64,000 nucleotides of DNA from SZAS-79 sp964599095 (GTDB lineage: Bacteria; Pseudomonadota; Gammaproteobacteria; Burkholderiales; SG8-39). Shown here one piece after another: positions 17,140 through 26,800 of this stretch. Numbering within the stretch: the stretch's first letter is position 1; each line of letters begins with the position of its first letter. The notes below the pieces were generated by a model that saw only the letters and a list, made by a program, of their open reading frames with translations, was not told the DNA's origin and made no database searches. The stretch covers positions 1 through 64,000 of the forward strand of contig CAZREB010000016.1 of the NCBI GenBank assembly GCA_964599095.1, written 5' to 3'. The position numbers were made by a program, and so were the translations under genes.

Positions 17140-18117
17140 ATGTTGCTGCGTTGCCTGCGCTTTTCCCTGATCGGACTCTCGGCCGCATGCGCGATCGTTG
17201 CGGGGGCCGCGGCCCATGCGCAGGACTTCCCAAGCCGGACGGTCAAGATCGTTGCGCCGTATCCGCCGGGCGGCGCCACCGACCTCACCGCACGATTGTT
17301 CGCCGAAGGGTTCCGCCGCGCATGGGACCAGCCGGTGGTGGTCGAGAATCGCCCGGGGGCCTCGGGAATCGTCGGGGCCGAAGTCGTCTCCAAGTCGCCG
17401 GCCGACGGCTACACGATCCTGCTCGGCTCGTCGTCCCTGCATTCGGTCCTGCCGATCCTCGACGAGCGCATGGGCCAGATCCAGAAGGCGCTGACGCCGA
17501 TCGGGCTGATCGGCTTCAGCCCGTCGTATGTCGTCGTGCCTGCCTCGCTGCCGCCGAATACGATCGCCGAGCTGATCGCCTACCTCAAGGCGAACCCCGG
17601 CAAGCCGTACGGCTCGGCCGGCTCGGGCACTTCGCAGCATATCTTCGCCGAGCAGTTCAAGCTGAGCACCGGCGTAGAAACATTCCATGTGCCCTACAAA
17701 GGCAGCGGCCCGATGGTGACCGACCTTCTTGCCGGCCGGGTGATCCTCGCGGTGGAGCAGGGCCCGGCCACGATGGCGCATGTCAAGTCGGGCCGCCTCA
17801 AGGCGCTGGCGGTCGCCTCGCTCAAGCGGTCGAGCGCGCTGCCCGACGTGCCGACGCTGAACGAGACCGTGCTGCCGGGATTCGAGACGACCACGTGGCT
17901 CTGCATGTACGCGCCGGCCGGCAGCCCCCGCCAGGCGATCGCCAAGATCAGCGCCGAGATGGCGAAGATCATCGCCAACCCGGAGTTCCGCGAGAAGCTG
18001 GTGGCCGCGGGCATCGAGCCCGAGAGCAGCACGCCCGAAGCGCTCGCCGCCCGCGAGCAGGCCGACACCGAGAAATACGCGAGGCTCATCAAGGCGGCGA
18101 ACATCCGCCTGCAGTAG
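17140..18117 (+). CDS. Bug/TctC-family periplasmic receptor (second copy)
   Basis: A 325-residue Bug receptor, with a signal peptide ending AAAHAQ, then FPSRTVKIVAPYPPGGATD, VENRPGASGIVGAE, PADGYTILLG and FHVPYKGSGPM. ATG 17140 is chosen over the in-frame GTG at 17110 because a GGAGG ribosome-binding site (17129-17133) precedes it. It differs clearly from the first copy at 10790, so the two probably bind different carboxylates. It is followed after 22 bp by a Rieske oxygenase, repeating the receptor-then-oxygenase arrangement of the first half of the block. Confidence 0.92.
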   Translation: MLLRCLRFSLIGLSAACAIVAGAAAHAQDFPSRTVKIVAPYPPGGATDLTARLFAEGFRRAWDQPVVVENRPGASGIVGAEVVSKSPADGYTILLGSSSLHSVLPILDERMGQIQKALTPIGLIGFSPSYVVVPASLPPNTIAELIAYLKANPGKPYGSAGSGTSQHIFAEQFKLSTGVETFHVPYKGSGPMVTDLLAGRVILAVEQGPATMAHVKSGRLKALAVASLKRSSALPDVPTLNETVLPGFETTTWLCMYAPAGSPRQAIAKISAEMAKIIANPEFREKLVAAGIEPESSTPEALAAREQADTEKYARLIKAANIRLQ

Positions 18118-18139
18118 GGCTTGGCGTTTCGATGCCCGC

Positions 18140-19444
18140 ATGAACGCACAGGACCACGAGGATCTCGTCAGGGTAGGGCCGGGCACCCTGATGGGGCAGT
18201 TCATCCGCCAGTACTGGATCCCGGCTGCGCTGTCGAGCGAACTCACGGCCGACGGCGCACCGACCCGGCTGAAACTGCTCGGCGAAAAGCTCCTCGCCTT
18301 CCGCGACAGCAGCGGGCGGGTCGGCATCCTCGACCACCGCTGCCCGCACCGGTGCGCTTCGCTCGTGCTCGGCCGCAACGAGGAAAACGGGTTGCGCTGC
18401 ATCTATCACGGCTGGAAATTCGACGTGAACGGCAACTGCGTCGAAATGCCGAACGTGCCGCCGGGCCAGGATTTCAAGCACAAGGTCCGGGCAAAAGCGT
18501 ACAAGGTCATCGAGCGCAACGGCCTGGTCTGGGTCTACATGGGCGATCGCGGCGAGCCGCCCCCGTTTCCGATGATAGAGCCCGCCCTCGTCCCCGAAGG
18601 CGAACTGGTCGTCAGCTTCGCACAACGCAACTGCAACTGGATGCAGGCCCTGGAAGGCGACATCGACACCTCGCACGTCGGGTTCCTGCACTTCGGCTGC
18701 CTCGACCCGGACAACATCCCCGAAGGCCACCCGCTCGAGCACCTCACCGAGCGCGCGCCGGAATACATCGTCGGTGATGCGCCCTGGGGCACGACCTACG
18801 GCTCGCATCGGCGGGCGCAAGGCGGCAGGCAGACGTATTGGCGTTGTGCCAACTTCATGTTCCCGTTCTGGACGCAGACGCCGCAGGGCCAATTCCCGAC
18901 CAACATCAATGCGCGCGGGTGGGTGCCGCTGGACGACGAGCACATGATGTTCGTGTACCTGCGCTGGAGCAAACGGCCGGGCTACCAGGCGCCGCTGAAG
19001 GACGGAAAGCCGCTGGCGGGCAACAAGCCCGAGCCCGACTACCTGCCCAATTCGACCGGCTGGCTGGGCCGCTGGCGGCTGCAGGGAAACGAATCGAACG
19101 ACTGGCTGATCGACCGCGAGGCGCAAAGCAGCGGCCGGATCTTCTCGGGAATCGACAACGTCCACCAGCAGGACCAGGCGATCACCGAAAGCATGGGGCC
19201 GATCACCGATCATTCGCTGGAACACCTCGGGCCGGGCGACCGGATGGTGATCCGCACCCGGATGCGCCTGCTGCAGGCCGCGCGAGAATTCCGGGACAGC
19301 GGCAAGGTGCCGCCGGGGGTGGATTCACCCGAAGTGTTCCTGGGCGCGCGGGCCGGCTATTTCCTCGCCGACCCCGCGGTCCCGTGGACGCAGGCGTACG
19401 ACGAGCAGGTGCGCGGCGCGGTGCGCCCGGCGGCGGGGCGCTGA
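18140..19444 (+). CDS. Rieske oxygenase alpha subunit, phthalate 4,5-dioxygenase-like
   Basis: A 434-residue oxygenase. The Rieske cluster is CPHRCASLVLG then CIYHGWKFD (CxH...CxxH); the mononuclear iron site is DIDTSHVGFLHFG (D-x2-H-x4-H). The order and the N-terminal RVGPGTLMGQFIRQYWIPAA are typical of the phthalate 4,5-dioxygenase/3-chlorobenzoate dioxygenase subgroup. Reductase is absent from the neighbourhood. It follows the second Bug receptor by 22 bp and converges with dctM, from which it is 40 bp away. The substrate is probably an aromatic carboxylate captured by the receptor (inference). Confidence 0.92.
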   Translation: MNAQDHEDLVRVGPGTLMGQFIRQYWIPAALSSELTADGAPTRLKLLGEKLLAFRDSSGRVGILDHRCPHRCASLVLGRNEENGLRCIYHGWKFDVNGNCVEMPNVPPGQDFKHKVRAKAYKVIERNGLVWVYMGDRGEPPPFPMIEPALVPEGELVVSFAQRNCNWMQALEGDIDTSHVGFLHFGCLDPDNIPEGHPLEHLTERAPEYIVGDAPWGTTYGSHRRAQGGRQTYWRCANFMFPFWTQTPQGQFPTNINARGWVPLDDEHMMFVYLRWSKRPGYQAPLKDGKPLAGNKPEPDYLPNSTGWLGRWRLQGNESNDWLIDREAQSSGRIFSGIDNVHQQDQAITESMGPITDHSLEHLGPGDRMVIRTRMRLLQAAREFRDSGKVPPGVDSPEVFLGARAGYFLADPAVPWTQAYDEQVRGAVRPAAGR

Positions 19445-19484
19445 ACTCTCCCCCGGCGCCCGATCGCGGAGCCGGCCCGGCCGG

Positions 19485-20771
19485 TCAACCCATGACGAAC
19501 TTCGGCAGCCACATGGCGACCTCCGGCACCGCCATGAGGAGCGCAACCAGCACGATCATCGCGCCCACGAACGGCAGGGCGCCGCGTATCACCTCGTTGA
19601 TCGAGCCGCGCCCGCGCATGCCCTGGACGACGTAGAGGTTGAGGCCGACCGGCGGCGTGATCAGCGCGGCCTCGATCAACACGGTGAGCACGATCCCCCA
19701 CCAGACCGGGTCCCAGCCGAGCTTGAAAACGATAGGCGCGATGAATGGCGTGGTCAGGATCATCATGGAGATGGTCTCCATGAAGCATCCCAGGATCAGG
19801 TAGAAGACCACGATCAGGATCATGGTCCCGATCTTGCCCAGGCCGAGGGCTTCGATCAGCTTGCCCAACCCGTCGGTGAGGCCGATCGAGGCCAGCACGA
19901 AGTTGAGGAACTGCGCGGCCATGATGATCAGCATGATCATGGCCGTGGTGCGCATCGTGCCCTCGGCCACGCCGCGCAACATCGCGAACGACACCCGGCG
20001 CTCGACGGCCGCGAGGATCAGCGCGGCGATCACGCCGAGCGACGCCGCCTCGGTCGGCGTGGCGATGCCGGCATAGATGGAGCCGACGACCACCAGGAAG
20101 ATGCCGAACGGCGGCAGCAACGCGGGCAGGGCCTGCATGCGCCGCCGCCAGCTGGTCTCGATCGGCGTGCCGCCCTTCGCACGATCGGCCAGGCAGGCTA
20201 TCCACACGATGATCATGAACATGGCGGCAAGCAGGAAGCCCGGGAAAAACCCGGCCAGGTACAGGCGCGGCACCGAGGTATTGGTGAGCAGCCCGTAGAG
20301 GATGAAGTTGATCGACGGCGGGATCAGGATCCCGAGCGTCCCGCCGGCGGCGATCGTGCCGAGGAAGAGGGATTCGTCGTAGCCGTGCTTCCTGATCTCC
20401 GGGATCGCCACCGTGCCGATCGTGGCGGCGGTCGCCACGCTCGAGCCCGAGGTCGCCGCGAACATCGCGCAAGTCCCGATGTTGGCATGCATCAGGCCGC
20501 CGGGCAGCCAGGACAGCCATTGCGCGATGCCGTTGTAGACCCTCTCCGCGATCCCCGAGCGCAGCAGGATCTCGCCCAGCATCACGAACAACGGGATTGC
20601 GATCAGGATGTACTCGCTGGAGGCGCTCCAGATGATCTCGCCCATCGCGCGATGCAGCGGCATCGAGGCGAAGAACTGGTTGAGCGCCAGCCCGAGCACG
20701 CCCATCACGGCGGCCACCGGCACGCTCAGCGCGAGCAGGGCGACCAGCAGCAGCAGTGCGGTGGCGAGCAT
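19485..20771 (-). CDS. dctM: TRAP transporter large permease, DctM-type
   Basis: A 428-residue integral membrane protein with about 12 hydrophobic helices and typical DctM motifs: FVMLGEILLRSG, MFAATSGSSVATAATIGTVA, PEIRKHGY, GTLGILIPPSINFILYG and LITPPVGLNLYVVQG. It is the Na+-coupled transport subunit of a tripartite ATP-independent periplasmic transporter. The ATG at 20771 lies 3 bp after the dctQ stop. Last gene of the dctP-dctQ-dctM operon on the minus strand. Confidence 0.95.
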   Translation of the reverse strand: MLATALLLLVALLALSVPVAAVMGVLGLALNQFFASMPLHRAMGEIIWSASSEYILIAIPLFVMLGEILLRSGIAERVYNGIAQWLSWLPGGLMHANIGTCAMFAATSGSSVATAATIGTVAIPEIRKHGYDESLFLGTIAAGGTLGILIPPSINFILYGLLTNTSVPRLYLAGFFPGFLLAAMFMIIVWIACLADRAKGGTPIETSWRRRMQALPALLPPFGIFLVVVGSIYAGIATPTEAASLGVIAALILAAVERRVSFAMLRGVAEGTMRTTAMIMLIIMAAQFLNFVLASIGLTDGLGKLIEALGLGKIGTMILIVVFYLILGCFMETISMMILTTPFIAPIVFKLGWDPVWWGIVLTVLIEAALITPPVGLNLYVVQGMRGRGSINEVIRGALPFVGAMIVLVALLMAVPEVAMWLPKFVMG

Positions 20772-20774
20772 CCG

Positions 20775-21410
20775 CTAGTGCCTCGGCGCGGTCCGGTCGG
20801 TGACGATACCGAGCCCTTCGAGTTCGGATTCGATCTCCTCGTCCTGCGTGACTGCGCCGGCGATCCCGGTGGCCGCCGCGAAATCGCCGCGAGCCAGCGC
20901 GATCCCGGTGCGCAGGACCGACAGCACCAGCGCGAGCGCAAACAGCGCGATGCCGCCGAACCACGGCACCTGCGCCCACGCGAGCGGGATGCGCAGCGGC
21001 GTGTTGGAGCGGATCTCGTCCGAGATGCTGGTATAGGCCACGTTCCAGGAACGCTCGAGCAGCGCGCTGACGAAAACGAGGAGGGCGAGCAGCGCGAGAA
21101 AGTCGAGCACCGCCCGGGTGCGGGGGCCGAACTTCCCGTACAGCGCGTCGATCCTCACGTGCCCGCGCATGACGAGCACATGCGTCATCGACCAGGTGGT
21201 GCCGACCGCGAACAGGTAGGCGGAGATCTCGTCGGATCCCGAGAAAACGAAGCTCCAGCCGAACAGCGCGCCCAGCCCCTTGCGCAGCACCACCTCGGCG
21301 GTGACGACGCCTGCGGCGACGAAGAGCATGGCGCCGCCCAGCACGATCGCGACCCGGGCGACGGCGGCGACCGCCGCCCACGCCCGGTCGAGGACTTTCG
21401 TCGCGCTCAC
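20775..21410 (-). CDS. dctQ: TRAP transporter small permease, DctQ-type
   Basis: A 211-residue protein with four hydrophobic helices, and with the family features LGGAMLFVAAGVVTAEVVLR, the RGHVRIDALY loop between helices 2 and 3, and PWFGGIALFALALVL. DctQ supports assembly of the DctM subunit. The start is GTG 21410, 31 bp downstream of dctP. The acidic C-terminal tail beyond helix 4 (TQDEEIESELEGLG) is longer than usual. Confidence 0.9.
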   Translation of the reverse strand: MSATKVLDRAWAAVAAVARVAIVLGGAMLFVAAGVVTAEVVLRKGLGALFGWSFVFSGSDEISAYLFAVGTTWSMTHVLVMRGHVRIDALYGKFGPRTRAVLDFLALLALLVFVSALLERSWNVAYTSISDEIRSNTPLRIPLAWAQVPWFGGIALFALALVLSVLRTGIALARGDFAAATGIAGAVTQDEEIESELEGLGIVTDRTAPRH

Positions 21411-21441
21411 CAGCCCGGCGCCGGAGGACGGTCCCGGGCGG

Positions 21442-22494
21442 TCAGTGGGCCTTGGCGGTCAGGTTGTACTTCTTGCCGACCAGCTCGCTCCATTTTGCCG
21501 CGCAGGCATCACCGCAGCGCTTGGCCCAGCGCGCGAGCACGACGTCGTTGAGCGCCTTTTCACGGATCTTCAAGTCGTCTGCGGAGGGCTTGACCAGCTT
21601 CAGCTTGCCCACCGGTCCCACGGAGCACGCGCCCGTGCCGGTGCTGCAGGCCACGCCCTCGTCGGTCTCGGCCTCGATCGCCTGCCAGGACTTGTTCTCC
21701 AGCGCCTGCATCTGCTTCTGGACGAAAGCCTGCGTGTCCTTCGAGAGCTTGTTCCACACGCCTGCGTTGATCACCCAGATGCCGATCGTGTACCCGACCG
21801 GCAGGCGGAACAGCGTATTCGTGACCTCGGTCCATTTCGCCTTGTAGCCCGGCATGGTCCCGGTGATGCCGCAGTCGACCACGCCCTTTTCCAGCGCCGG
21901 GACCACCTCGCCGAACGGAATCGTCACGCCCGCGGCGCCGACTGCGGCGGCGAAGTCGCCTTGCGAGGTGCCCTGCACGCGGATCTTCTTGCCCTTGAGG
22001 TCGCCGATGCCCTTGATGTCGCCCTTGCAGTAAAAAACCTGTTCGGGGAACGGGAAGGTCCCGAGGATCATCGCGCCGTGCCGCTCGCGCATGACCTTCT
22101 GCATCTCGGGCATCCAGGACGTCACGATGTCGCGCCCCATCTTGAAGTCCCGGGCTACGCCGGCGATGTCGGAGGCCTCGATGACCGCGCCGCCGTCCTC
22201 CACGTAGATCGGCAAGGCGGCGGCGACGTCGTACACCCCCTGCTTGAGCAGGCGCAGCAGCTCGGTGCCCTTGAGGTTGACCTCGGTGATCGACTTGATG
22301 TTGCCCTTGAGGTTGCCGCCGGACGCGGCGGGCAGTTCCGTGGTCCAGAAGGGCTGCTCGAGCTTCTGCCAGTTGGTGAGGAAGTTCCACGTGCCGACTA
22401 CGTTGAAGTCCTTCTTGTCCAGCTTCTGTGCCTGCGCGGCGCCGCTCACGGCAACGCTACCTGCAATGACGGCCGCGACGATTTTCGAACGCAT
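21442..22494 (-). CDS. dctP: TRAP transporter solute-binding protein, DctP-type
   Basis: A 350-residue periplasmic receptor with a signal peptide (MRSKIVAAVIAGSVAVSGAA, cleavage after AQA). The mature part has the DctP/TAXI-like layout: LLKQGVYDVAAALPIYVE, LKGKKIRVQGTSQGDFAAA, VVPALEKGVVDCGITGT. The carboxylate-clamping Arg of the family is expected in KIRVQG. ATG 22494 is preceded by agggggact. Divergent from the DAO-type flavoenzyme at 22641. The transporter may import the substrate of the adjacent hydantoinase/oxidase pair (inference). Confidence 0.92.
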   Translation of the reverse strand: MRSKIVAAVIAGSVAVSGAAQAQKLDKKDFNVVGTWNFLTNWQKLEQPFWTTELPAASGGNLKGNIKSITEVNLKGTELLRLLKQGVYDVAAALPIYVEDGGAVIEASDIAGVARDFKMGRDIVTSWMPEMQKVMRERHGAMILGTFPFPEQVFYCKGDIKGIGDLKGKKIRVQGTSQGDFAAAVGAAGVTIPFGEVVPALEKGVVDCGITGTMPGYKAKWTEVTNTLFRLPVGYTIGIWVINAGVWNKLSKDTQAFVQKQMQALENKSWQAIEAETDEGVACSTGTGACSVGPVGKLKLVKPSADDLKIREKALNDVVLARWAKRCGDACAAKWSELVGKKYNLTAKAH

Positions 22495-22640
22495 AAGTCC
22501 CCCTTTATATGACCTGCACGGATGAAGGCACTCCCTTGCGAAGATAGTAGCAGATGCGTTTCCCGTCATGGCAAAGTGCCGGCGGGTGCACCCGCGGGGC
22601 CGCGGATCCTATATCTTGTGGGCCCCGGTCGGACACGGAA

Positions 22641-23825
22641 ATGGATCACTACGACTTCATTGTCATCGGCGCGGGCGTCATCGGGACCTCGGCCGCCTAT
22701 CACCTGGCCGCGCTCGGCGCCCGGCGCGTGCTGGTGCTGGATCGCGCGAGGGTGGGGTCGGGGACCACCTCGCAGTCCAGCGGCATCTTGCGCACCCACT
22801 ATTCGGTGATCCAGAACGTCGAGCTGGCGCAGCTCTCCTGGAAGGCCTTCACCGACTTTGTGGCCTACCTGGGCGACGAAGAGGCTTCGGCCGGATTGGT
22901 GCGCTGCGGATACCTGATCGCGTCCCCCGAGGGCCCGAAACTCGACCCGCTGCGCTCGGCGCTTGCCGCCCAGCAGGCCCGGGGGATCGAAGTGCGCCGG
23001 CTGCAGGCCGACGAGGCGGCCGCCCTGCTGCCGATCGCGCGCTTCGACGATGCCGCGCTGATCGGCTTCGAGCCCGAGGCCGGGTTTGCCGATGCCTACC
23101 TGGTCGCCACGGGCTTTGCGCGTGCCGCGCGCCGCCTCGGCGTGAAGATAATGGAGGAGGTCGAGGTGCACCGGCTGCTGCTCGAGCGCGGGCGGGTAGC
23201 CGGGGTGGAGACTTCGCTGGGCCGCTTCGCGACGGGCAGCGTGGTGAGCGCCCAGAACATCTGGGCGACCGACATCGAACGCTGGACCGGCATCGCGACG
23301 CCGGTGGTTCCTGAGCGCCACAGCGTGCTCGCGCTCGAAGGGCCCGCCGCCTATACGTTCGCTATGCCGGTCTACAAGGACCTCGGGTCCGAAGGCATGC
23401 TGTATTGCCGCAGCTACGGCGGCCGCCAGATGCTCGTAAGCGAAGGCCTTCCGGGCGAGGCGCTGCCGGCCCCCGACAACGAGCAAGGCGCCATCGGCAT
23501 GGACTACATGGTGCAGGTCGGCAGCCAGGTCGCCCACCGCTTTCCGGGTTTCGAGACCGCCGGCGTCGCTTCGAGTTGGACCGGCGTCTACGATGTCACC
23601 CCCGACTGGAACCCGGTGCTGGGCCGCCTGCCCGACGTGCCGGGCCTGGTCGTCGGGTATGGGTTTTCGGGGCACGGCTTCAAGCTCTCGCCCGCCGTCG
23701 GGCGGGTGCTCGCCCAAGCGGCGCTCGGCCTGCCCACGGATGTGAGCCTGGCCCCTTACTCGCTGGAGCGTTTCCGCAACGGAAACCTGCTGACCGGGCG
23801 ATACGGCGTCGGCGCGGTGTCCTGA
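22641..23825 (+). CDS. DAO-family FAD-dependent amine/amino-acid oxidoreductase
   Basis: A 394-residue flavoenzyme. The N-terminal FAD fold DFIVIGAGVIGTSAAYHLAA is followed by SGTTSQSSGILRTHYS, the central WTGVYDVTPDWNPVLG segment typical of the sarcosine oxidase/glycine oxidase/D-amino acid dehydrogenase group, and the C-terminal VVGYGFSGHGFKLSPAVGR FAD-binding motif. It should oxidise a secondary amine or D-amino acid. ATG 22641 follows cacggaa. It precedes the hydantoinase gene by only 7 bp, so both are probably one transcript and act on the same nitrogenous compound. Confidence 0.9.
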   Translation: MDHYDFIVIGAGVIGTSAAYHLAALGARRVLVLDRARVGSGTTSQSSGILRTHYSVIQNVELAQLSWKAFTDFVAYLGDEEASAGLVRCGYLIASPEGPKLDPLRSALAAQQARGIEVRRLQADEAAALLPIARFDDAALIGFEPEAGFADAYLVATGFARAARRLGVKIMEEVEVHRLLLERGRVAGVETSLGRFATGSVVSAQNIWATDIERWTGIATPVVPERHSVLALEGPAAYTFAMPVYKDLGSEGMLYCRSYGGRQMLVSEGLPGEALPAPDNEQGAIGMDYMVQVGSQVAHRFPGFETAGVASSWTGVYDVTPDWNPVLGRLPDVPGLVVGYGFSGHGFKLSPAVGRVLAQAALGLPTDVSLAPYSLERFRNGNLLTGRYGVGAVS

Positions 23826-23832
23826 GCTGCGC

Positions 23833-26800
23833 ATGCCCTTCGCCCCCTCTCGCTGGCAATTCTGGGTCGACCGGGGCGGCACGTTCACGGATATCGTCGC
23901 AAGGAGGCCCGACGGGACCCTGGTGACGCACAAGCTCCTGTCGGAGGACGCCGGCCGATACCGCGACGCGGCCATCGCCGGGATGCGGCGGTTGCTTGGG
24001 CTCGCAGAGAGCGCCAGCATCCCCGGCGACCTGGTCGAAGCGGTCAAGATGGGCACCACCGTCGCCACGAATGCGTTGCTCGAACGCAAGGGCGAGAAGA
24101 CCGTGCTTTTGATCACCAAGGGCTTTCGCGACGCGCTGCGCATCGGGTACCAGAATCGCCCGAAGCTGTTCGACCGAAACATCGTCCTGCCCGAGCCGCT
24201 CTATGCGAAAGTCGTCGAGGTCGCCGAGCGGATGGCGAGCGACGGATCGGTGGTCGAGCCGCTCGACCTTGAAGGCGCGCGGCGCAGCCTGCAGGCGGCC
24301 TTCGACGAAGGTTACCGGTCCGTCGCGATCGTGCTGGTGCATGGCTACAAGTTTCCGCAGCACGAATTGGCGATCGAGCGCGCCGCCGCCGGGATCGGCT
24401 TCGGCCAGATCTCGGTGTCGCACAAGGTCAGCGCGCTGATCAAGCTGATCCCGCGCGGCGACACCACGGTGGTGGACGCCTACCTGTCGCCTATCCTGCG
24501 TCGCTATGTCGAGCAGGTTGCGGGCGAAATGTCCGGGGTGCGCCTGCTGTTCATGCAGTCGAACGGCGGCCTGACCGAGGCGCGCCGCTTCCAGGGCAAG
24601 GACGCGATCCTGTCCGGGCCGGCGGGCGGGATCGTGGGCATGGCGCGTACGGCGGGCCGGGCGGGGTTCGACAAGGTCATCGGCTTCGACATGGGCGGAA
24701 CGTCCACCGACGTCTCGCACTACAGCGGCGAGTTCGAACGCGAATTCGAGACCCAAGTCGCCGGGGTGCGGATGCGCGCGCCGATGATGAGCATCCACAC
24801 CATTGCGGCCGGCGGGGGATCGATCCTGCGTTTCGACGGGCGGCGCTTTCGCGTCGGTCCCGAATCGGCGGGTGCCAGCCCCGGCCCGGCCTGCTACCGC
24901 CGCGGCGGGCCGCTGACGGTCACCGACTGCAACGTCATGCTGGGGAAGATCCAGCCGGCGCATTTTCCCAGAGTGTTCGGGCCCGGCGCCGACCAACCGC
25001 TCGATGCCGACGTGGTGCGCGGCAAGTTCGACGCGCTTGCAAATGAAATCCGGCAAGCGACCGGGAAGCGATCGACCGCCGAGGAGGTCGCAGAAGGATT
25101 CATCGAAATCGCCGTCGGGAGCATGGCCAATGCGATCAAGCAGATTTCGGTCGCCCGCGGCCACGACGTCACCGGGTACGTGCTGAATACATTCGGCGGG
25201 GCCGGCGGGCAGCACGCCTGCCTGGTCGCCGACCAGCTCGGCATGACGCGGATCTTCATCCACCCGCTGGCCGGCGTGCTGTCGGCTTACGGGATCGGCC
25301 TGGCCGACTTCACCGCCATGCGCGAGCAGACAGTCGAGGTCGCCTTGGACGACGACGCGCTGCCCGAGTTGGAACGCACGCTCGCCGGGCTGGAAGCCGA
25401 CGGGCGCGCAGAGCTTGCCGGGCAGCAGGTCCCCGCCGACCGGATCGGCGTCGTGCGGCACGTCCACCTGCGCTATGAGGGGACGGATACGTTCCTGCCG
25501 GTGCGGTTCGGGCCGCTCGAAGAAATGCTGCAGGCTTTCGAGGCCGCCTACAAAAAACGCTTCTCCTTCCTGATGCCGGGACGCCGGATCATCGCCGGAA
25601 GCGTCGCCGTCGAAGTCGTCGGGACACCGGTCCACGCCGGGGAAGACGACGCGGCACTGCCTCCGCGCGCAGGCGGATTGCGGCCGGCCGCGACCGGGAA
25701 CATGTTCACCGCAGGGCGCTGGCACCAGACGCCCGTCTACCTGCGCGAGGACCTGCGCCCGGGCGACAAGTTGAATGGCCCCGCCATCGTCGCCGAGCGC
25801 AATTCGACCACCGTGATCGAGCCGGGGTGGCAGGCGGAGATCACGCGCGCGAATCACATGTTGATGACCCGGGTGGAAGCCCGCCCGGAGAGGCACGCCA
25901 TCGGCACCAGCGTCGATCCGGTAAAGCTCGAGGTATTCAACAACCTGTTCATGTCGATTGCCGAGCAAATGGGCCTGCGCCTGCAGCAGACGGCCTACTC
26001 GGTCAACATCAAGGAGCGCCTCGACTTCTCGTGCGCGCTCTTCGACCGCGAAGGCGACCTGATCGCCAACGCCCCGCATATCCCGGTGCACCTGGGCTCG
26101 ATGGGAGACAGTATCAAGACCGTGATCAGGGAGAACGCGGGCCGCATGCGGGCCGGCGACGTCTACGTGATCAACGATCCCTACCACGGCGGCACCCATC
26201 TGCCGGACATCACCGTAATCACGCCGGTGTTCGACCGGGAAGGGCGCGAGATCATCTTCTACGCCGGCTCTCGCGGCCACCACGCGGACATCGGCGGCAT
26301 CACCCCGGGATCGATGCCGCCGAACTCCACCTCGCTGCTGGAGGAGGGCACGCTGTTCGACAACTGGAAGCTGGTGGACGCCGGCCACCTGCGCGAACGG
26401 GAGACGCTGGACAAGCTTGCCGCCGGCGCCCACCCGGCGCGCAACCCGCAACTGAACATGGCCGACCTGAGGGCCCAGGTCGCGGCCAACGAGAAGGGCG
26501 CGCAGGAGCTGCGAAGAATCGTCGAGGCGCACGGCCTCGAAACGGTCCACGCCTACGCCAGGCACGTCCAGGACAACGGCGAAGAGGCGGTGCGGCGCGT
26601 CATCACCGCACTGAACGACGGTACGTTCAGCCTCGAGACCGACAACGGGGCGGTCATCCGCCTGAGCATCGTCGTCGACCGCGCCGAACGCTCGGCCACG
26701 ATCGATTTCACCGGCACCTCGGCGCAGATGGGCAACAACTTCAATGCGCCCTCGGCCATCTGCACGGCCGCGGTGCTGTACGTGTTCCGCACGCTCGTCG

